From: JBLZUR01 sp048565625
GTDB lineage: Bacteria; Pseudomonadota; Alphaproteobacteria; Sphingomonadales; Sphingomonadaceae
Length of the DNA stretch: 64,000 nucleotides
Assembly (NCBI RefSeq): GCF_048565625.1
Contig: NZ_JBLZUR010000002.1
Coordinates: forward strand, 434,001-498,000
Direction of reading: 5' to 3'
A program made the translations under genes and the position numbers. The number at the start of each line of letters is the position of its first letter. Position 1 is the stretch's first letter. The notes beneath the pieces are model-generated. The model was not told the DNA's origin. It did not search any database and was given only the letters and a program-made list of their open reading frames with translations. Shown here one piece after another: positions 7,912 through 17,093 of this stretch.

Positions 7912-9180
7912 CTAGTCTGCTTTGATGGCACCTGTCTTCGTTGCAGGCGGTCGCCTGCCGAAGAATTCCGCGGCTCGTTTCACTGTGCTCGCGATCAGCG
8001 TTCGCTCCGCCTTGACGATGTTGTTGCTGATCGAAGCTCCCTTGATCCAGATGCCGAATGCCCTCGCTTCGGCTGGTCCGAAGTCCGTTGCTGCCGGCCA
8101 GTAGAGTTGACACGCCCGATACGTTCCGGTGCCGTCGATGATGCGAAGATGCCGTATGAGAGGTACGAGATCCTTTCGGCGAGCCGAAAGAAGCGCTGCT
8201 TGGCCTGTAATCCTTGTGTATCCGAGATAGAAGCCCGGCTGCTTCCCCGCGGCAGCCGGTTCGACCATGCTCGTCATCACGCCGGCCCAATCGTCCAGGT
8301 CGTCGCGCCGCGTCTCGGCGCGGATCGCGGGGTCCAGCGAACCCGGTATTTCGTGCAGCATCGCCCGCCATATCGCCTTTTGAAGGAAGGTTGCGGAATT
8401 GCCGAAGTTGTAGGCGATCATGGAAGGGGCCGTACCGGCGATCCGCGCGATCGCCCGGTCGTTTATCGCGCCGAGTCCTCCGCTGAATATCCGCGTCGAC
8501 GCAGCCGTCAGCAGGCGGTTCGCGACCCCATTCGCCGGCGGCTCTTCGTGGATGGCGAACTGCTGAGGCTTCGAAAGGAGCCACTCGCCGATCTTGTTCG
8601 AGCCGCCAGATGGTGGCCGCCCGCCGTCCGCCCGAGATGCGAAGACGCGCGCAGTCTCCATGACCAGCGGCCAGAATGAAAAGTCGTCGTGAAGCGCGAC
8701 GGCGTAGACTTCCTCCATCAACAGATGGTCGATCAGGAAGCGCGCGAGCACGGCATCTCCCGTGACCTTCGTCCAGAAAGTGCGGCGGATCTCACGCCAG
8801 CTTCTGACCGGGGCCTCCCCGGGGAAATCCTCGGTCCCGTTGAAGGCCATCTCAAGCCAGAAGCGAGGCACGAGAGCCGTTCTCCGGATTGTGACGTAGC
8901 TAACGATCAGCTCGGTTGTCTGCGCCGTTTCGATCTCCAGCCCCGTCAACTCAGCGAGGAGTGCCTGGTGGAGCTCTGACTCCAACATCAGAGCTTTTTC
9001 GGCGGCGGCGTGGAGTAGATTGGTCTTGTTGCCGAAGAAGTGGAAGATGGAGGCAGTCGACACACCTGCGCCGGCCGCGACGTTGCGGAGCGACATGCCC
9101 TGCAACCCGCTTTCCGCCACTGCCCTGATCGTCTGCTCGATCAGGTCCTCGCGAGAACTCAGGTCGCTCATTTTCGTCAT
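7912..9180 (-). CDS. Transcriptional regulator with two fused TetR units
   Basis: 422 aa, about twice the length of a TetR protein. Unit one has a helix-turn-helix at about 13-60 (SLRNVAAGAGVSTASIFHFF) and a ligand-domain-like part to about 190. Unit two has a second helix-turn-helix at about 220-272 (INDRAIARIAGTAPSMIAYN, then FG and a helix) and its own C-terminal helical domain. Both keep the family pattern of an aromatic pair after the recognition helix. A single chain carrying both DNA-binding heads could bind an operator as a pseudo-dimer. It is divergent from the TonB receptor operon at 9528, with 347 bases between, so it probably controls that operon. Confidence 0.82.
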   Translation of the reverse strand: MTKMSDLSSREDLIEQTIRAVAESGLQGMSLRNVAAGAGVSTASIFHFFGNKTNLLHAAAEKALMLESELHQALLAELTGLEIETAQTTELIVSYVTIRRTALVPRFWLEMAFNGTEDFPGEAPVRSWREIRRTFWTKVTGDAVLARFLIDHLLMEEVYAVALHDDFSFWPLVMETARVFASRADGGRPPSGGSNKIGEWLLSKPQQFAIHEEPPANGVANRLLTAASTRIFSGGLGAINDRAIARIAGTAPSMIAYNFGNSATFLQKAIWRAMLHEIPGSLDPAIRAETRRDDLDDWAGVMTSMVEPAAAGKQPGFYLGYTRITGQAALLSARRKDLVPLIRHLRIIDGTGTYRACQLYWPAATDFGPAEARAFGIWIKGASISNNIVKAERTLIASTVKRAAEFFGRRPPATKTGAIKAD

Positions 9181-9527
9181 TACCTCAACCTCTGCTCACC
9201 CGGTCGATCTGGCTCGATCCCCGCTTGCACCTCGCCTCAGAGCTCAACGTCACTCCGAAACTTGATCGATCACGCGTTATAGAGCCCGTATGCTGCTTTG
9301 TAAGCATTCCCGGCGGCGGCGTCGGTCACGCAGACGGCGGGGGCGAACCTTCCTCGAAATTCTTTCGTAATCCTGTTTATCGATTGTCGCCGGATCAATC
9401 AGCCGTTATAGGCTGTTCTACAGGCGGCGTTGCCCGCATCCGCGCGAGAGAAGCGGAGTGAGCGCCTGAGTTTCCGAAAAACGCGCCCCGCGCTTGCGGA
9501 GGTCGCGAGGAGATGGGGAGGATATAT
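9181..9527. promoter_or_regulatory. Divergent regulatory region between tandem TetR gene and TonB receptor operon
   Basis: 347 bases. It contains the candidate receptor promoter described separately and a good Shine-Dalgarno (GGGAGG at 9516-9521) just before the receptor ATG. Short palindromes such as GATCGATC near 9262 are present but none stands out as the operator. A second TTATAG-like box near 9274 could serve either strand. Confidence 0.4.
9384..9411 (+). promoter_or_regulatory. Candidate sigma-70 promoter of the TonB receptor operon
   Basis: TTGTCG at 9384-9389, a 16-base spacer, then TTATAG at 9406-9411, about 115 bases before the receptor start. Both boxes are near consensus for a GC-rich alphaproteobacterium. 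No experimental support is possible here. Confidence 0.4.
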
Positions 9528-12110
9528 ATGCGGAAGTCATGGATTCTGCTTGCCGTGATGGGCGGCGCGTCGACGAGCGCTCTGGCCCAAAGCGTTGCCG
9601 ATCCCGCCACCGACACCCAGGGTCTACAGGACATCATCGTCACGGCGACTCGGCGGTCTGAAAATCTGCAGAATGTTCCCGTCGCGGTGACGGCGGTTTC
9701 GGCCGCCGACCTCACGAAGCGCGGCGTCTTCGAAACGTCGGATCTCAACAACTCGATGCCGAACCTTCAGGTCTCCTCGCCTTACGGCAAGCAGCAGCCG
9801 AACTTCTCCCTCCGCGGCATCGGCGTCGGTACTGAATTCAACGCCAACGCGGCCTCGCCCGTCGGCATCTATGTCGACGAGGTCTATCAGGCGTTCCGCT
9901 CATCGCATGGTCAGCAGCTTTACGATCTCAACCAGATCGAGGTGGTGCGCGGCCCGCAGGGCACGCTTTACGGCCGCAACACCACCGGCGGCGCGATCAA
10001 CTTCATCACCAAGCAGCCGCAACTGTCCGGCAGCGAAGGCTATCTGACGCTGGGCTACGGCAATTTCGACCGCCGGTCGGCCGAAGGCGCGGTCGAATAT
10101 ACGCCGGTAGACGACATGTTCGGTATCCGCGTCGCTGGCACGTTCGTCGATACCGATCCCTACATTCGCAACGTGCTTCCCGCGGGACCCAGCACGATCG
10201 TGGGTGGCGGTGCGTCGGGACTGAACTTCAACACTGGCCGCTCGCCGGGCGGGTGGAAGAACTGGGGCGCGCGCGTGAGCATGCGGTTCAAGCCGACCGA
10301 GGATATCGACCTCAACCTCAAGCTGTACGCCGGGCGCGCGACGGGCACGAGCGATGCGAACATTCCCTTCGGTTCCTCGCGCACCAGCGACGTGATCGAT
10401 TGGACCAACCCGAATTTCCTGCTGAGCGGTATCTTCCAGGCGCTCGCGCCGGCCGGAATCGTGCCGGCAAGCTATAGCGCCGACGCCCGAGGCTTGAAGG
10501 AGCGGGAGATCGAGACGGACTCGCAGCGCTTCGCCTCGTCGCGCGCCAAGGGTGCGGTGTTCAACGCCAGGATCCAGCTTTCCGATACGCTGAAGCTGAT
10601 CTCGATCTCCGGCTATGACGACGGCCGCTATGTCAACAATCAGGATTGCGATGCGACACCGCTCCGGCTCTGCGCCATCGGCTACGATTCCAAGTTCAAC
10701 GCATTCAATCAGGACATCCGGCTCGACTATGACGGCGACCGCACGAAGCTGATCGTCGGCGGTTTCTATGGCCGCGACAGCCTGACCGCGAACAACCACC
10801 CCGACTTCTTCAACTTCCTGCGCGACGTGAATGCGGCAGTCGGCTCGCCCACCGGGTACTTCAATCCCGGCGGCGCGTTCAACGGCGCGGGTCTTTCCGC
10901 CGGCTCGCTGCCGACGGGCATCACCGCGGAGCAGACCTACAAGCAGGTCCGCAAGTCCTACGCGATCTATGGCGAGGGCAGCTACGAGATCACCGACACG
11001 CTGAAGCTGACGGCCGGCCTTCGCTACACCATGGACCGCCTGAGATATAAGGACGGCATCACCACCTATTTCGACGATACCGGCGTCGCCCGGATGATTA
11101 CCGTATCCGACTTCATGCGCGGCGGGGCGTTCGCGCCCTATTTCCTGCAGCCGGTGCTGAACGAGGCCGGCGCGGTCGTCATCCCATCCGATCAGGCGGC
11201 GGGAACCCCGCTGCCGGGCGGCCTGAGCAACAAGGGGCGGTCGAATGAGTTCTCCGGCCGCGTCATCGTCGACTGGAAGCCGACCGAGCGTTCGCTGATC
11301 TACGGCAGCTATAGCCGCGGCTATCGCGCGGGCACGTTCAACGGCCTTGCCTATGGCACGTCCAACCAGGTCTACTTCGTGCCGCCGGAAAAGGTGGACG
11401 CCTACGAAATCGGCTTGAAGTCGCGCTGGTTCGACAATCGGCTCCAGCTCAACGCTGCCTTCTTCTACTATGACTATCAGGGGCAGCAGGGGCAGGTCAT
11501 CGATGCGACCGCGACGGGCAACCTCGTCTCCCTGGACGGCAAGATCAAGGGCCTCGAGATCGAGGCTCAGCTTGCCGCGACCGATCGTCTCCGCCTGAGC
11601 GCCTCGTTCGGCTTGCTCGACTCGAAGTATGCGGACGATCCATGCCCCACCACGCCGATCACCGGCTTCCCGGCGCAGGCCGGCAGCTGCGTGGTCTCGG
11701 CCAAGGGGCCGGTCAATGTCGGCGGCAACCCGTTCCCTTATGCGCCGAAGACGTCGATCAATCTTGGTGCGGACTGGACCGCGGTGCGCTTCAGCAGAGG
11801 CGAGCTGCTCGTCCATGCCGATGCGTCGTACACCGGCCAGTTCTATTACGACGCGTTCAAGGACTATTCGCGGGGCCCGCTGCCGCAGGTCTCCACCGGC
11901 AGGTTCTCGCAAGGTGAGGGCAAGTACTGGGTCGTCAACAGTCGCGTGACCTATTCGCTCGATCGCTTCTCGGTCTCCGCCTGGGTCAAGAACCTGACCG
12001 ACAAGACCTATTACCCGTTCGCGATCGCCTTGGAGAACCTGTTCGGCAACGGCCATCTCGTCCGGGCCGAGCCCCGCACCTATGGCGTCGAGGCGACGGT
12101 CAAGTTCTGA
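9528..12110 (+). CDS. TonB-dependent receptor (sphingomonad catabolic type)
   Basis: 860 aa. Signal peptide MRKSWILLAVMGGASTSALA, then a TonB-box-like segment DIIVTATRR, the plug with ENLQNVPVAVTAVSA and VVRGPQGTLYGRNTTGGAIN, and a long barrel ending in aromatic VEATVKF. It imports a large or scarce hydrophobic substrate across the outer membrane using TonB energy. ATG 9528 is chosen because GGGAGG sits 7 bases upstream; ATG 9513 in frame is less likely. It is first in an operon with an APH-like kinase, two lipocalin-like proteins and an EthD protein, which suggests uptake of the compound those genes process. Similar to the receptor at 32562. Confidence 0.93.
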   Translation: MRKSWILLAVMGGASTSALAQSVADPATDTQGLQDIIVTATRRSENLQNVPVAVTAVSAADLTKRGVFETSDLNNSMPNLQVSSPYGKQQPNFSLRGIGVGTEFNANAASPVGIYVDEVYQAFRSSHGQQLYDLNQIEVVRGPQGTLYGRNTTGGAINFITKQPQLSGSEGYLTLGYGNFDRRSAEGAVEYTPVDDMFGIRVAGTFVDTDPYIRNVLPAGPSTIVGGGASGLNFNTGRSPGGWKNWGARVSMRFKPTEDIDLNLKLYAGRATGTSDANIPFGSSRTSDVIDWTNPNFLLSGIFQALAPAGIVPASYSADARGLKEREIETDSQRFASSRAKGAVFNARIQLSDTLKLISISGYDDGRYVNNQDCDATPLRLCAIGYDSKFNAFNQDIRLDYDGDRTKLIVGGFYGRDSLTANNHPDFFNFLRDVNAAVGSPTGYFNPGGAFNGAGLSAGSLPTGITAEQTYKQVRKSYAIYGEGSYEITDTLKLTAGLRYTMDRLRYKDGITTYFDDTGVARMITVSDFMRGGAFAPYFLQPVLNEAGAVVIPSDQAAGTPLPGGLSNKGRSNEFSGRVIVDWKPTERSLIYGSYSRGYRAGTFNGLAYGTSNQVYFVPPEKVDAYEIGLKSRWFDNRLQLNAAFFYYDYQGQQGQVIDATATGNLVSLDGKIKGLEIEAQLAATDRLRLSASFGLLDSKYADDPCPTTPITGFPAQAGSCVVSAKGPVNVGGNPFPYAPKTSINLGADWTAVRFSRGELLVHADASYTGQFYYDAFKDYSRGPLPQVSTGRFSQGEGKYWVVNSRVTYSLDRFSVSAWVKNLTDKTYYPFAIALENLFGNGHLVRAEPRTYGVEATVKF

Positions 12111-12171
12111 GTTGAAGCGTGACGGGCGGTAGTTCCGCGACGCCGCCCGCCACCAGAACAGGAGACGTTCC

Positions 12172-13368
12172 TTGGGTGGCGTGAGTTACGGGACCGACAG
12201 GGTTGCGGAGGTGGACGGAGGGTTCGACCCCTTCGACAAGGACGACCTCGAACCCGGTGTTCGCCGCGTTCTGGAACGCCGCGCCGCACGGAAGCGCGGC
12301 GCGCCGCCTTACCGCCCGCGCGCCGAAGCACCGGTTGAAGAAGCGCTTGCCCGGTTCCTCGCCACGGCCGCGCCGGATGCGCGGATCGAAGGACTGAAAC
12401 GCCTTGGCGGCGGCGCGTCCAAGGAGCAGTTCAGCTTCCATATCGCGGCCGGTCACCCGCAGGCCGGCCGATACGTGCTCCGCATGGAGCCGCTCCAGTC
12501 GATCTCCGAATCCGACCGCCGGCGTGAGTTCGAGGTGTTGCGCGCTTTCGGGGAGATCGTGCCCGCGCCCGTGCCGGTCTGGCTGGATGCCGAGGGCGAG
12601 GTTCTCGGCCAGCCGGCGGCGATCATGAAGTTTGTGGGCGGTGTCACGAAGCCCAGCGAGAATGTTGGCGGCGTCACCGGGCTCGGTACGATCCTTGGCG
12701 ACCGGCTGCGCCCGCTCATCGCCCCGCAGTTCATCGACTGTCTTGCGCGCATCCATGGCTATGACTGGGAGGGCAAGGGTCTCGACAGTTTCGAGGCACC
12801 CACAGGTGACCCGCGCCGCGCGGCCTTGTGGCAGCTCAACTGGTGGTCGCAGGTCTGGCGCGAAGACCGGACCCAGTCGTTTCCGGTGATGGCGCTTGCC
12901 GAACGCTGGATGCGGCGGAACCTGCCGGCCGCTGACGACATCGTTCTTGTCCATGGCGACTATCGGACGGGCAACTATCTGTTCGACGAGGCGGATGGCC
13001 GCATCACCGCCCTGCTCGACTGGGAGCTGTGCCATCTCGGCGACTTCCATGAAGACATCGCCTGGATGCTGCAGCGTCTGTTCGGCTCGGTGGAGCACGA
13101 TCGCCAGCTCGCCGCCGGGCTGCTGGAGCGGGGGGAGATGATCGCTGCCTATGAGGCAGCCTCAGGCCGCAAGATCGACCGGCGGACATTGCACTTCTAC
13201 GAGGTTTTCTCCGCCTATAAGTGCATCGTCATCACCATGGCGACCGGGGTCAAGGCCGCGCGCGACCGGCACAACCATCAGGAGGTGCTGCTGACTTGGC
13301 TGGCGCCGATCGGCCATATCTTCGCCGCCGAGTTGGCCGATCTGCTGAAGCAGGAGCCCGGACTGTGA
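12172..13368 (+). CDS. APH-fold phosphotransferase family protein (ACAD10/11 N-domain-like)
   Basis: 398 aa. Kinase-like APH fold: GGGASKEQFSFHI is the nucleotide-loop region, VLVHGDYRTGNYLF is the Brenner motif with catalytic Asp, and ALLDWELCHLGDFHEDIAW holds the metal-binding DWE. Members near acyl-CoA genes are thought to phosphorylate hydroxyacyl substrates, as with ACAD10/11, but the substrate is unknown here. The start is TTG at 12172 with AGGAG at 12160-12164. The stop overlaps the start of the next gene (GTGA), so they are coupled. Confidence 0.85.
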   Translation: MGGVSYGTDRVAEVDGGFDPFDKDDLEPGVRRVLERRAARKRGAPPYRPRAEAPVEEALARFLATAAPDARIEGLKRLGGGASKEQFSFHIAAGHPQAGRYVLRMEPLQSISESDRRREFEVLRAFGEIVPAPVPVWLDAEGEVLGQPAAIMKFVGGVTKPSENVGGVTGLGTILGDRLRPLIAPQFIDCLARIHGYDWEGKGLDSFEAPTGDPRRAALWQLNWWSQVWREDRTQSFPVMALAERWMRRNLPAADDIVLVHGDYRTGNYLFDEADGRITALLDWELCHLGDFHEDIAWMLQRLFGSVEHDRQLAAGLLERGEMIAAYEAASGRKIDRRTLHFYEVFSAYKCIVITMATGVKAARDRHNHQEVLLTWLAPIGHIFAAELADLLKQEPGL

Positions 13369-13883
13369 TCCCCGCGATCGAAGACCGCCTCTCCAGCATG
13401 GAGCGCGCGCTGCAGGAGGCGATCCTGCCCGCGCTTCCGGCCGACCAGTCGCTGGCGATCGAGCAGGCGCACCTGCTCCTCGCGCAGATCGGGCTGCTGC
13501 GCGAGCAGATCGACTTCGCACCGGACTTCGAGCGGCAGGAGCACGCCGGGCTCGCCGCCCTGGGCAGCACTCTTGCCGGTAGCGCGGAAGGCGGCCCGCG
13601 CACCCGGGTCGCTGCGGATAAGCTCTCCACGTTGCTGGGCGAAAACGCCGCGAGCAGGCCCGCCGACCTGCGCGCACGGATCGTGGCCATCTCGCGGGCG
13701 ATCGAGGACCTCGTGGAAGCAAGCGGGCTTGACGGAAGCGAGGCGTTCGTCGCGCAATCCGCCGACGCCATCATCGCACATACCGCAGTCGCGACGCGGC
13801 GCGACCGGGCATGGTTCCGCTCCACCGGTTTCGAACGCGGCGAAGTCAAACTGCCCTCGATCCGGGAAGTCCTGAACGTCTGA
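13365..13883 (+). CDS. Conserved hypothetical protein coupled to the phosphotransferase
   Basis: 172 aa, all-helical by look, with no signal or membrane segment: MERALQEAILPALPADQSLA and LLLAQIGLLREQIDF suggest amphipathic helices, then RAWFRSTGFERGEVKLPSIR near the end. GTG start at 13365 overlaps the previous stop, implying translational coupling and a possible partner role for the kinase-like protein. I recognise the arrangement (phosphotransferase plus short helical protein) but not a named domain. Confidence 0.72.
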   Translation: MIPAIEDRLSSMERALQEAILPALPADQSLAIEQAHLLLAQIGLLREQIDFAPDFERQEHAGLAALGSTLAGSAEGGPRTRVAADKLSTLLGENAASRPADLRARIVAISRAIEDLVEASGLDGSEAFVAQSADAIIAHTAVATRRDRAWFRSTGFERGEVKLPSIREVLNV

Positions 13884-13914
13884 TCCAACGAAACCAGCGT
13901 ACAAAGGAAGTGCC

Positions 13915-14856
13915 ATGAAGTTCGCCGAAGTCCGCAGCAGCCTGCCGCCCGTACCGGCCGCCGATGATAACCGTCACGTCCTGCGCGACGTCCCGCATTC
14001 GCGCGAAGCCAACGCGCTGATGTTTCAGGTGCCGGAAGAGGGCCTTGCCGGCTTCGTCTATTTCTGGGTCACTCGGGAGGGGATGGCTGGCACGGCCGCC
14101 TACATCTTCGGGCCGAGCATCGGCGAGCCGATCCTGGAGCGGTTCGACGCGACGCCGGTCAGCCCGGAGATGGATTACCACGACTGGAAGGTGGACGGCC
14201 TCACCGCCAAGGTCGGTGCGCCACACCAGCACCTGGACTTCGCCTTCTCCGGCAAGCGCGTCAAGATCACCGCCCATTACGAGGCATCACATCCGGTCTA
14301 TGCGTTCAGCTCGCACAAGGACGGGTGCCCGCCATACTACGCCGACGACCGCACCGAGCAGCACGGTGTCCTGACCGGCGAACTCGTCGTCGATGGCAAA
14401 AGGATCGCGCTCAACCACTTCATGCAGCGCGACCACAGCTGGGGTCCGCGCGTCTGGGGCCTCAACCAGCACTACAAGTGGTTCCACGCGACGACACACA
14501 GCGCGAGCGTCCATTTCTTCGAGATGCAGTCCTTCGGCAAGGTCCTCGTCCGCGGCTTCGTGGCGAAGGACGGTCGCATGGAGGAGATCGTCGGCCTCGA
14601 CTACGACTTCGAGTTCGACGAGACGATGTACCACAAGAGCTTCGACGTCGTCGTCACCGACGCGGCGGGGCGGAAGACCGACATCAAGTGTCAGGTCTAT
14701 GCGCGGATCGAATTCGACGCCGATCCCATGATCTACCTCAAGGAGGGCGCTACAACCCTCGTCATGGATGGAGAAGACGGGACGGGCTGGTGCGAGTTCT
14801 GCTGGAACCGAAACTACTTCGATTTCGCCAAGAACTTTGCCGCGCAATATAGCTGA
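13915..14856 (+). CDS. CrtC/AttH-like lipocalin-type protein (DUF7064/7065-type), paralogue 1
   Basis: 313 aa, no signal peptide. The pattern of two lipocalin-like halves with FMQRDHSWGPRVWG at about 170-185 recalls carotenoid 1,2-hydratase (CrtC) and AttH-type proteins, where an Asp-His-Ser-Trp-Gly motif lines the pocket. Likely binds or hydrates a lipophilic molecule; the reaction is unknown. It shares the D.SWGPR motif with the gene at 15285, the two flanking an EthD gene. Third or fourth gene of the TonB receptor operon, 31 bases after the hypothetical gene, with a GGAAG-type ribosome site. Confidence 0.68.
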   Translation: MKFAEVRSSLPPVPAADDNRHVLRDVPHSREANALMFQVPEEGLAGFVYFWVTREGMAGTAAYIFGPSIGEPILERFDATPVSPEMDYHDWKVDGLTAKVGAPHQHLDFAFSGKRVKITAHYEASHPVYAFSSHKDGCPPYYADDRTEQHGVLTGELVVDGKRIALNHFMQRDHSWGPRVWGLNQHYKWFHATTHSASVHFFEMQSFGKVLVRGFVAKDGRMEEIVGLDYDFEFDETMYHKSFDVVVTDAAGRKTDIKCQVYARIEFDADPMIYLKEGATTLVMDGEDGTGWCEFCWNRNYFDFAKNFAAQYS

Positions 14857-14975
14857 TCAGCTCCTTGCGGGGTGATGGGCACGGAAGCCGATGATCACCG
14901 CCAGCAGACCCGTTTGGGAACTCGCCGTTCACGGCCCAACGAAGGACTGAGCTCCATCGAAGCGAAGGAAAGACA

Positions 14976-15272
14976 ATGACCACGATCGTCCAGGTTATGT
15001 ATCCTCCGGAAGACACGTTCGACTGGGATTATTATCTCTCGACGCACATGCCCATGGTCGAGCGTGAGATGAAGTATCTTCGCAAATGGTCGGTGCTGCG
15101 CGGCATCGACGATGGCGTGCCGAAGACATACGGCGCGATCGCTGTTCTGACCTTCGACAATGCGGGCCAGTGGGCGGAGGACTTCGCCACGGTCGGACCC
15201 AAGCTGCTGGCCGACATCCCGATGTACACGAAGACGCAGCCGGCGATTCAGGTCAGCGACGTGGTCGAGTAA
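14976..15272 (+). CDS. EthD family protein
   Basis: 98 aa, the whole length of the EthD/dimeric alpha-beta barrel family. Starts MTTIVQVMYPPEDTFDWDYY, followed by LSTHMPMVEREMKYLRKW, where the His-Met-Pro loop is conserved in EthD, and ends with a strand containing YTKTQPAIQVSDV. EthD proteins accompany oxygenase or ring-cleavage pathways and may act as small isomerases or product handlers. ATG 14976 after GAAAGGA. It lies between the two lipocalin-like paralogues, 12 bases before the second. Confidence 0.85.
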   Translation: MTTIVQVMYPPEDTFDWDYYLSTHMPMVEREMKYLRKWSVLRGIDDGVPKTYGAIAVLTFDNAGQWAEDFATVGPKLLADIPMYTKTQPAIQVSDVVE

Positions 15273-15284
15273 GAGGAAAAGAAC

Positions 15285-16292
15285 ATGATCACCGAGGCCG
15301 ATCTCGACTTTCACAACAAGGGCACGACGGAGTTCGACTACGCCGAGACGATGTTCCTGATCTTCTCGGTGCCGGAGGCGGGGATCAGCGGCAACGCCTA
15401 TGTTCTGGCGCGGCCGAACGCGGGGATCTGCCTGTCTTCGATCTACCTGCACAAGGGGATCGTCCCGAACGCCTGGCAGGCGGATTATTGCGATGCGCCG
15501 ATGCATGTGAAATGTCCGGAGAAGCTGTCGGACTTCACGCTTTCGAACGGCCTGTCGGTGAAGGGCAGCAACGGCGCTCGCGACTATCGTTTCCGTTATG
15601 ACGGTCGGGACGGTCTGTGCCGCTTCGACCTCGACTTCGAAGGCCTGATGAACCCGTTCGATCCGCTCGACCCGGATCAGAACCCGATGCTGGCGAAGTT
15701 CGGCGGCGATACCCAGGCGTCCACCGGTGCAGGCGACAGCTGGTCGAAGGGGCACTATGATCTCGTCGGCCAAATCACCGGCGAGCTCGAACTCTACGGC
15801 AAGTCGTACAGGGTCGATTGCGTCGACGGCCTGGACCGCAGCTGGGGTCCGCGCGCGGAATGGGACTCCGCTCCGGTGTCGTGGATGCACATGACCTTCG
15901 GCACCGACCTTGCCTTCCACCTCATCATGACGCTCGACGTGAAGGAAGGGCAGACCTGCTACACAACCTTCCGCTTCGGCTATGCGGTCGTGGACGGACA
16001 GGTCTCCGCGATCGTCGATGCATCGGTGGAGGGGGAGAGCGTCAACCTCCTCGGTATCCACCGCGTCGTTCGCATCACCGACGAGCATGGTCGAACATGG
16101 GAAATGACCGGTTCCGCCATCGCGGCCGCTCCCTGGCACGGCGCCTATACCAGCTTCATCTCGTTCCAGTCGCTATATCGCTGGACGATGGGCGAACGCG
16201 TCGGGTTCAGCAACGTGACCGACGTCATCGGCGTCACCACGCTCTCCAAGCGCCTGTCTCGTCTCGGCAGTAAATGGAAGGGTGCCGCCTGA
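15285..16292 (+). CDS. CrtC/AttH-like lipocalin-type protein (DUF7064/7065-type), paralogue 2
   Basis: 335 aa. Contains GLDRSWGPRAEW at about residue 182-193, matching the motif of the neighbour at 13915, with the same overall order: N-terminal EFDYAETMFLIFSVPEAG sheet, central linker rich in Asp/Pro (FDPLDPDQNPM), C-terminal sheet. No signal peptide. Overall sequence is well diverged from paralogue 1, so the duplication is old or both were acquired. Probably acts on the same imported lipophilic compound. Last gene of the operon, 51 bases before the convergent Crp/Fnr gene. Confidence 0.68.
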   Translation: MITEADLDFHNKGTTEFDYAETMFLIFSVPEAGISGNAYVLARPNAGICLSSIYLHKGIVPNAWQADYCDAPMHVKCPEKLSDFTLSNGLSVKGSNGARDYRFRYDGRDGLCRFDLDFEGLMNPFDPLDPDQNPMLAKFGGDTQASTGAGDSWSKGHYDLVGQITGELELYGKSYRVDCVDGLDRSWGPRAEWDSAPVSWMHMTFGTDLAFHLIMTLDVKEGQTCYTTFRFGYAVVDGQVSAIVDASVEGESVNLLGIHRVVRITDEHGRTWEMTGSAIAAAPWHGAYTSFISFQSLYRWTMGERVGFSNVTDVIGVTTLSKRLSRLGSKWKGAA

Positions 16293-16343
16293 CGCGCAGG
16301 CTCTGGACGCTGCGGGCGGTCAAGGAGAGGGGAAGCGCTCGCC

Positions 16344-17093
16344 CTATCCCTCCTGGGACGTCGGAGCAGCGCGCATGCCGGACAAATGGAGGTAATTCGG
16401 ATCGAACCCGGCCACCGCCTTCAGACCCGGCCAATCCTTGACCGTCAGCATGTGCTCGCGCAGGTCGATCAACCCATCCTTGCGGAGCGCCTGCAGCACG
16501 CGGTTCACGTGAACCGAGGTGAGCCCGAGCGTGTCCCCGATCACCTCCTGCGTGAAAGGCAGCGCGAAGGCGTTCGAGGTCTGCAGTCCCACGCTGCTCA
16601 GGCGGACGAACAGCTCGCAGAAAAGATGCGCGACACGCTCCCGTGCCGAGCGTCGGCCCATCGAGGCGATCCGCTCGCTCATCAGGGCGTTGTCGAGGGT
16701 CGTCAGCCAGAGCAGCAGGTCGGCGAGGCGGGGATGCGCGCGGCCGACGGAGAGCAGGGCATCGCGCGAGACGACGGCGACGATCACACTGGTCAAGGTC
16801 GCGACGGACGTGTCCTGGCGGCCGACGAGGACGCCGTCGAGATCGCACGGATCGCCCGGCAAGAGCAGAGCGACGATCTGGCGTCCGCCTCCGCCCAGCA
16901 GCTTGTACCGGCAGGCCCAGCCGCTGAGCATGATGTGCAGCTGGTCCGGACGGTCGCCGGCCTTGACGATGTCCTGCCCCGCGCGAAACTCGCGCCTGTC
17001 CTGAAGCAGCCGCTCGAGGGCGAGAAGCTCGGCGATCCCGAGCGGCGTCATGAGCTTCAGGCGCGCGATGAAGCGGTTGTCGGCGTCAGCCAT
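16344..17093 (-). CDS. Crp/Fnr family transcriptional regulator 1
   Basis: 249 aa. Cyclic-nucleotide-binding fold in the first 120 residues (DIVKAGDRPDQLHIMLSGWA and QIVALLLPGDPCDLDG), a dimer helix, then a C-terminal helix-turn-helix LPFTQEVIGDTLGLTSVHVN with RVLQALRKDGLI. No Fe-S cysteine cluster of FNR type. The start ATG 17093 is chosen because the protein then begins at the expected place; the longer frame upstream adds a non-family Arg-rich part. Convergent with the lipocalin operon and divergent from a receiver protein. The effector is not evident. Confidence 0.88.
   Translation of the reverse strand: MADADNRFIARLKLMTPLGIAELLALERLLQDRREFRAGQDIVKAGDRPDQLHIMLSGWACRYKLLGGGGRQIVALLLPGDPCDLDGVLVGRQDTSVATLTSVIVAVVSRDALLSVGRAHPRLADLLLWLTTLDNALMSERIASMGRRSARERVAHLFCELFVRLSSVGLQTSNAFALPFTQEVIGDTLGLTSVHVNRVLQALRKDGLIDLREHMLTVKDWPGLKAVAGFDPNYLHLSGMRAAPTSQEG

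Noticed and set aside
8210..8235. TGTGTATCCGAGATAGA resembling a transposase-adapter (MCIRD-like) artefact
   Set aside because: Several bases differ from the adapter and the minus strand reads smoothly through it (FYLGYTRITGQ) in the tandem TetR protein, so it is native sequence.
9900..12056. 718-aa minus-strand frame opposite TonB receptor 1
   Set aside because: Antisense shadow of a real gene; no domain pattern, and no ribosome site.
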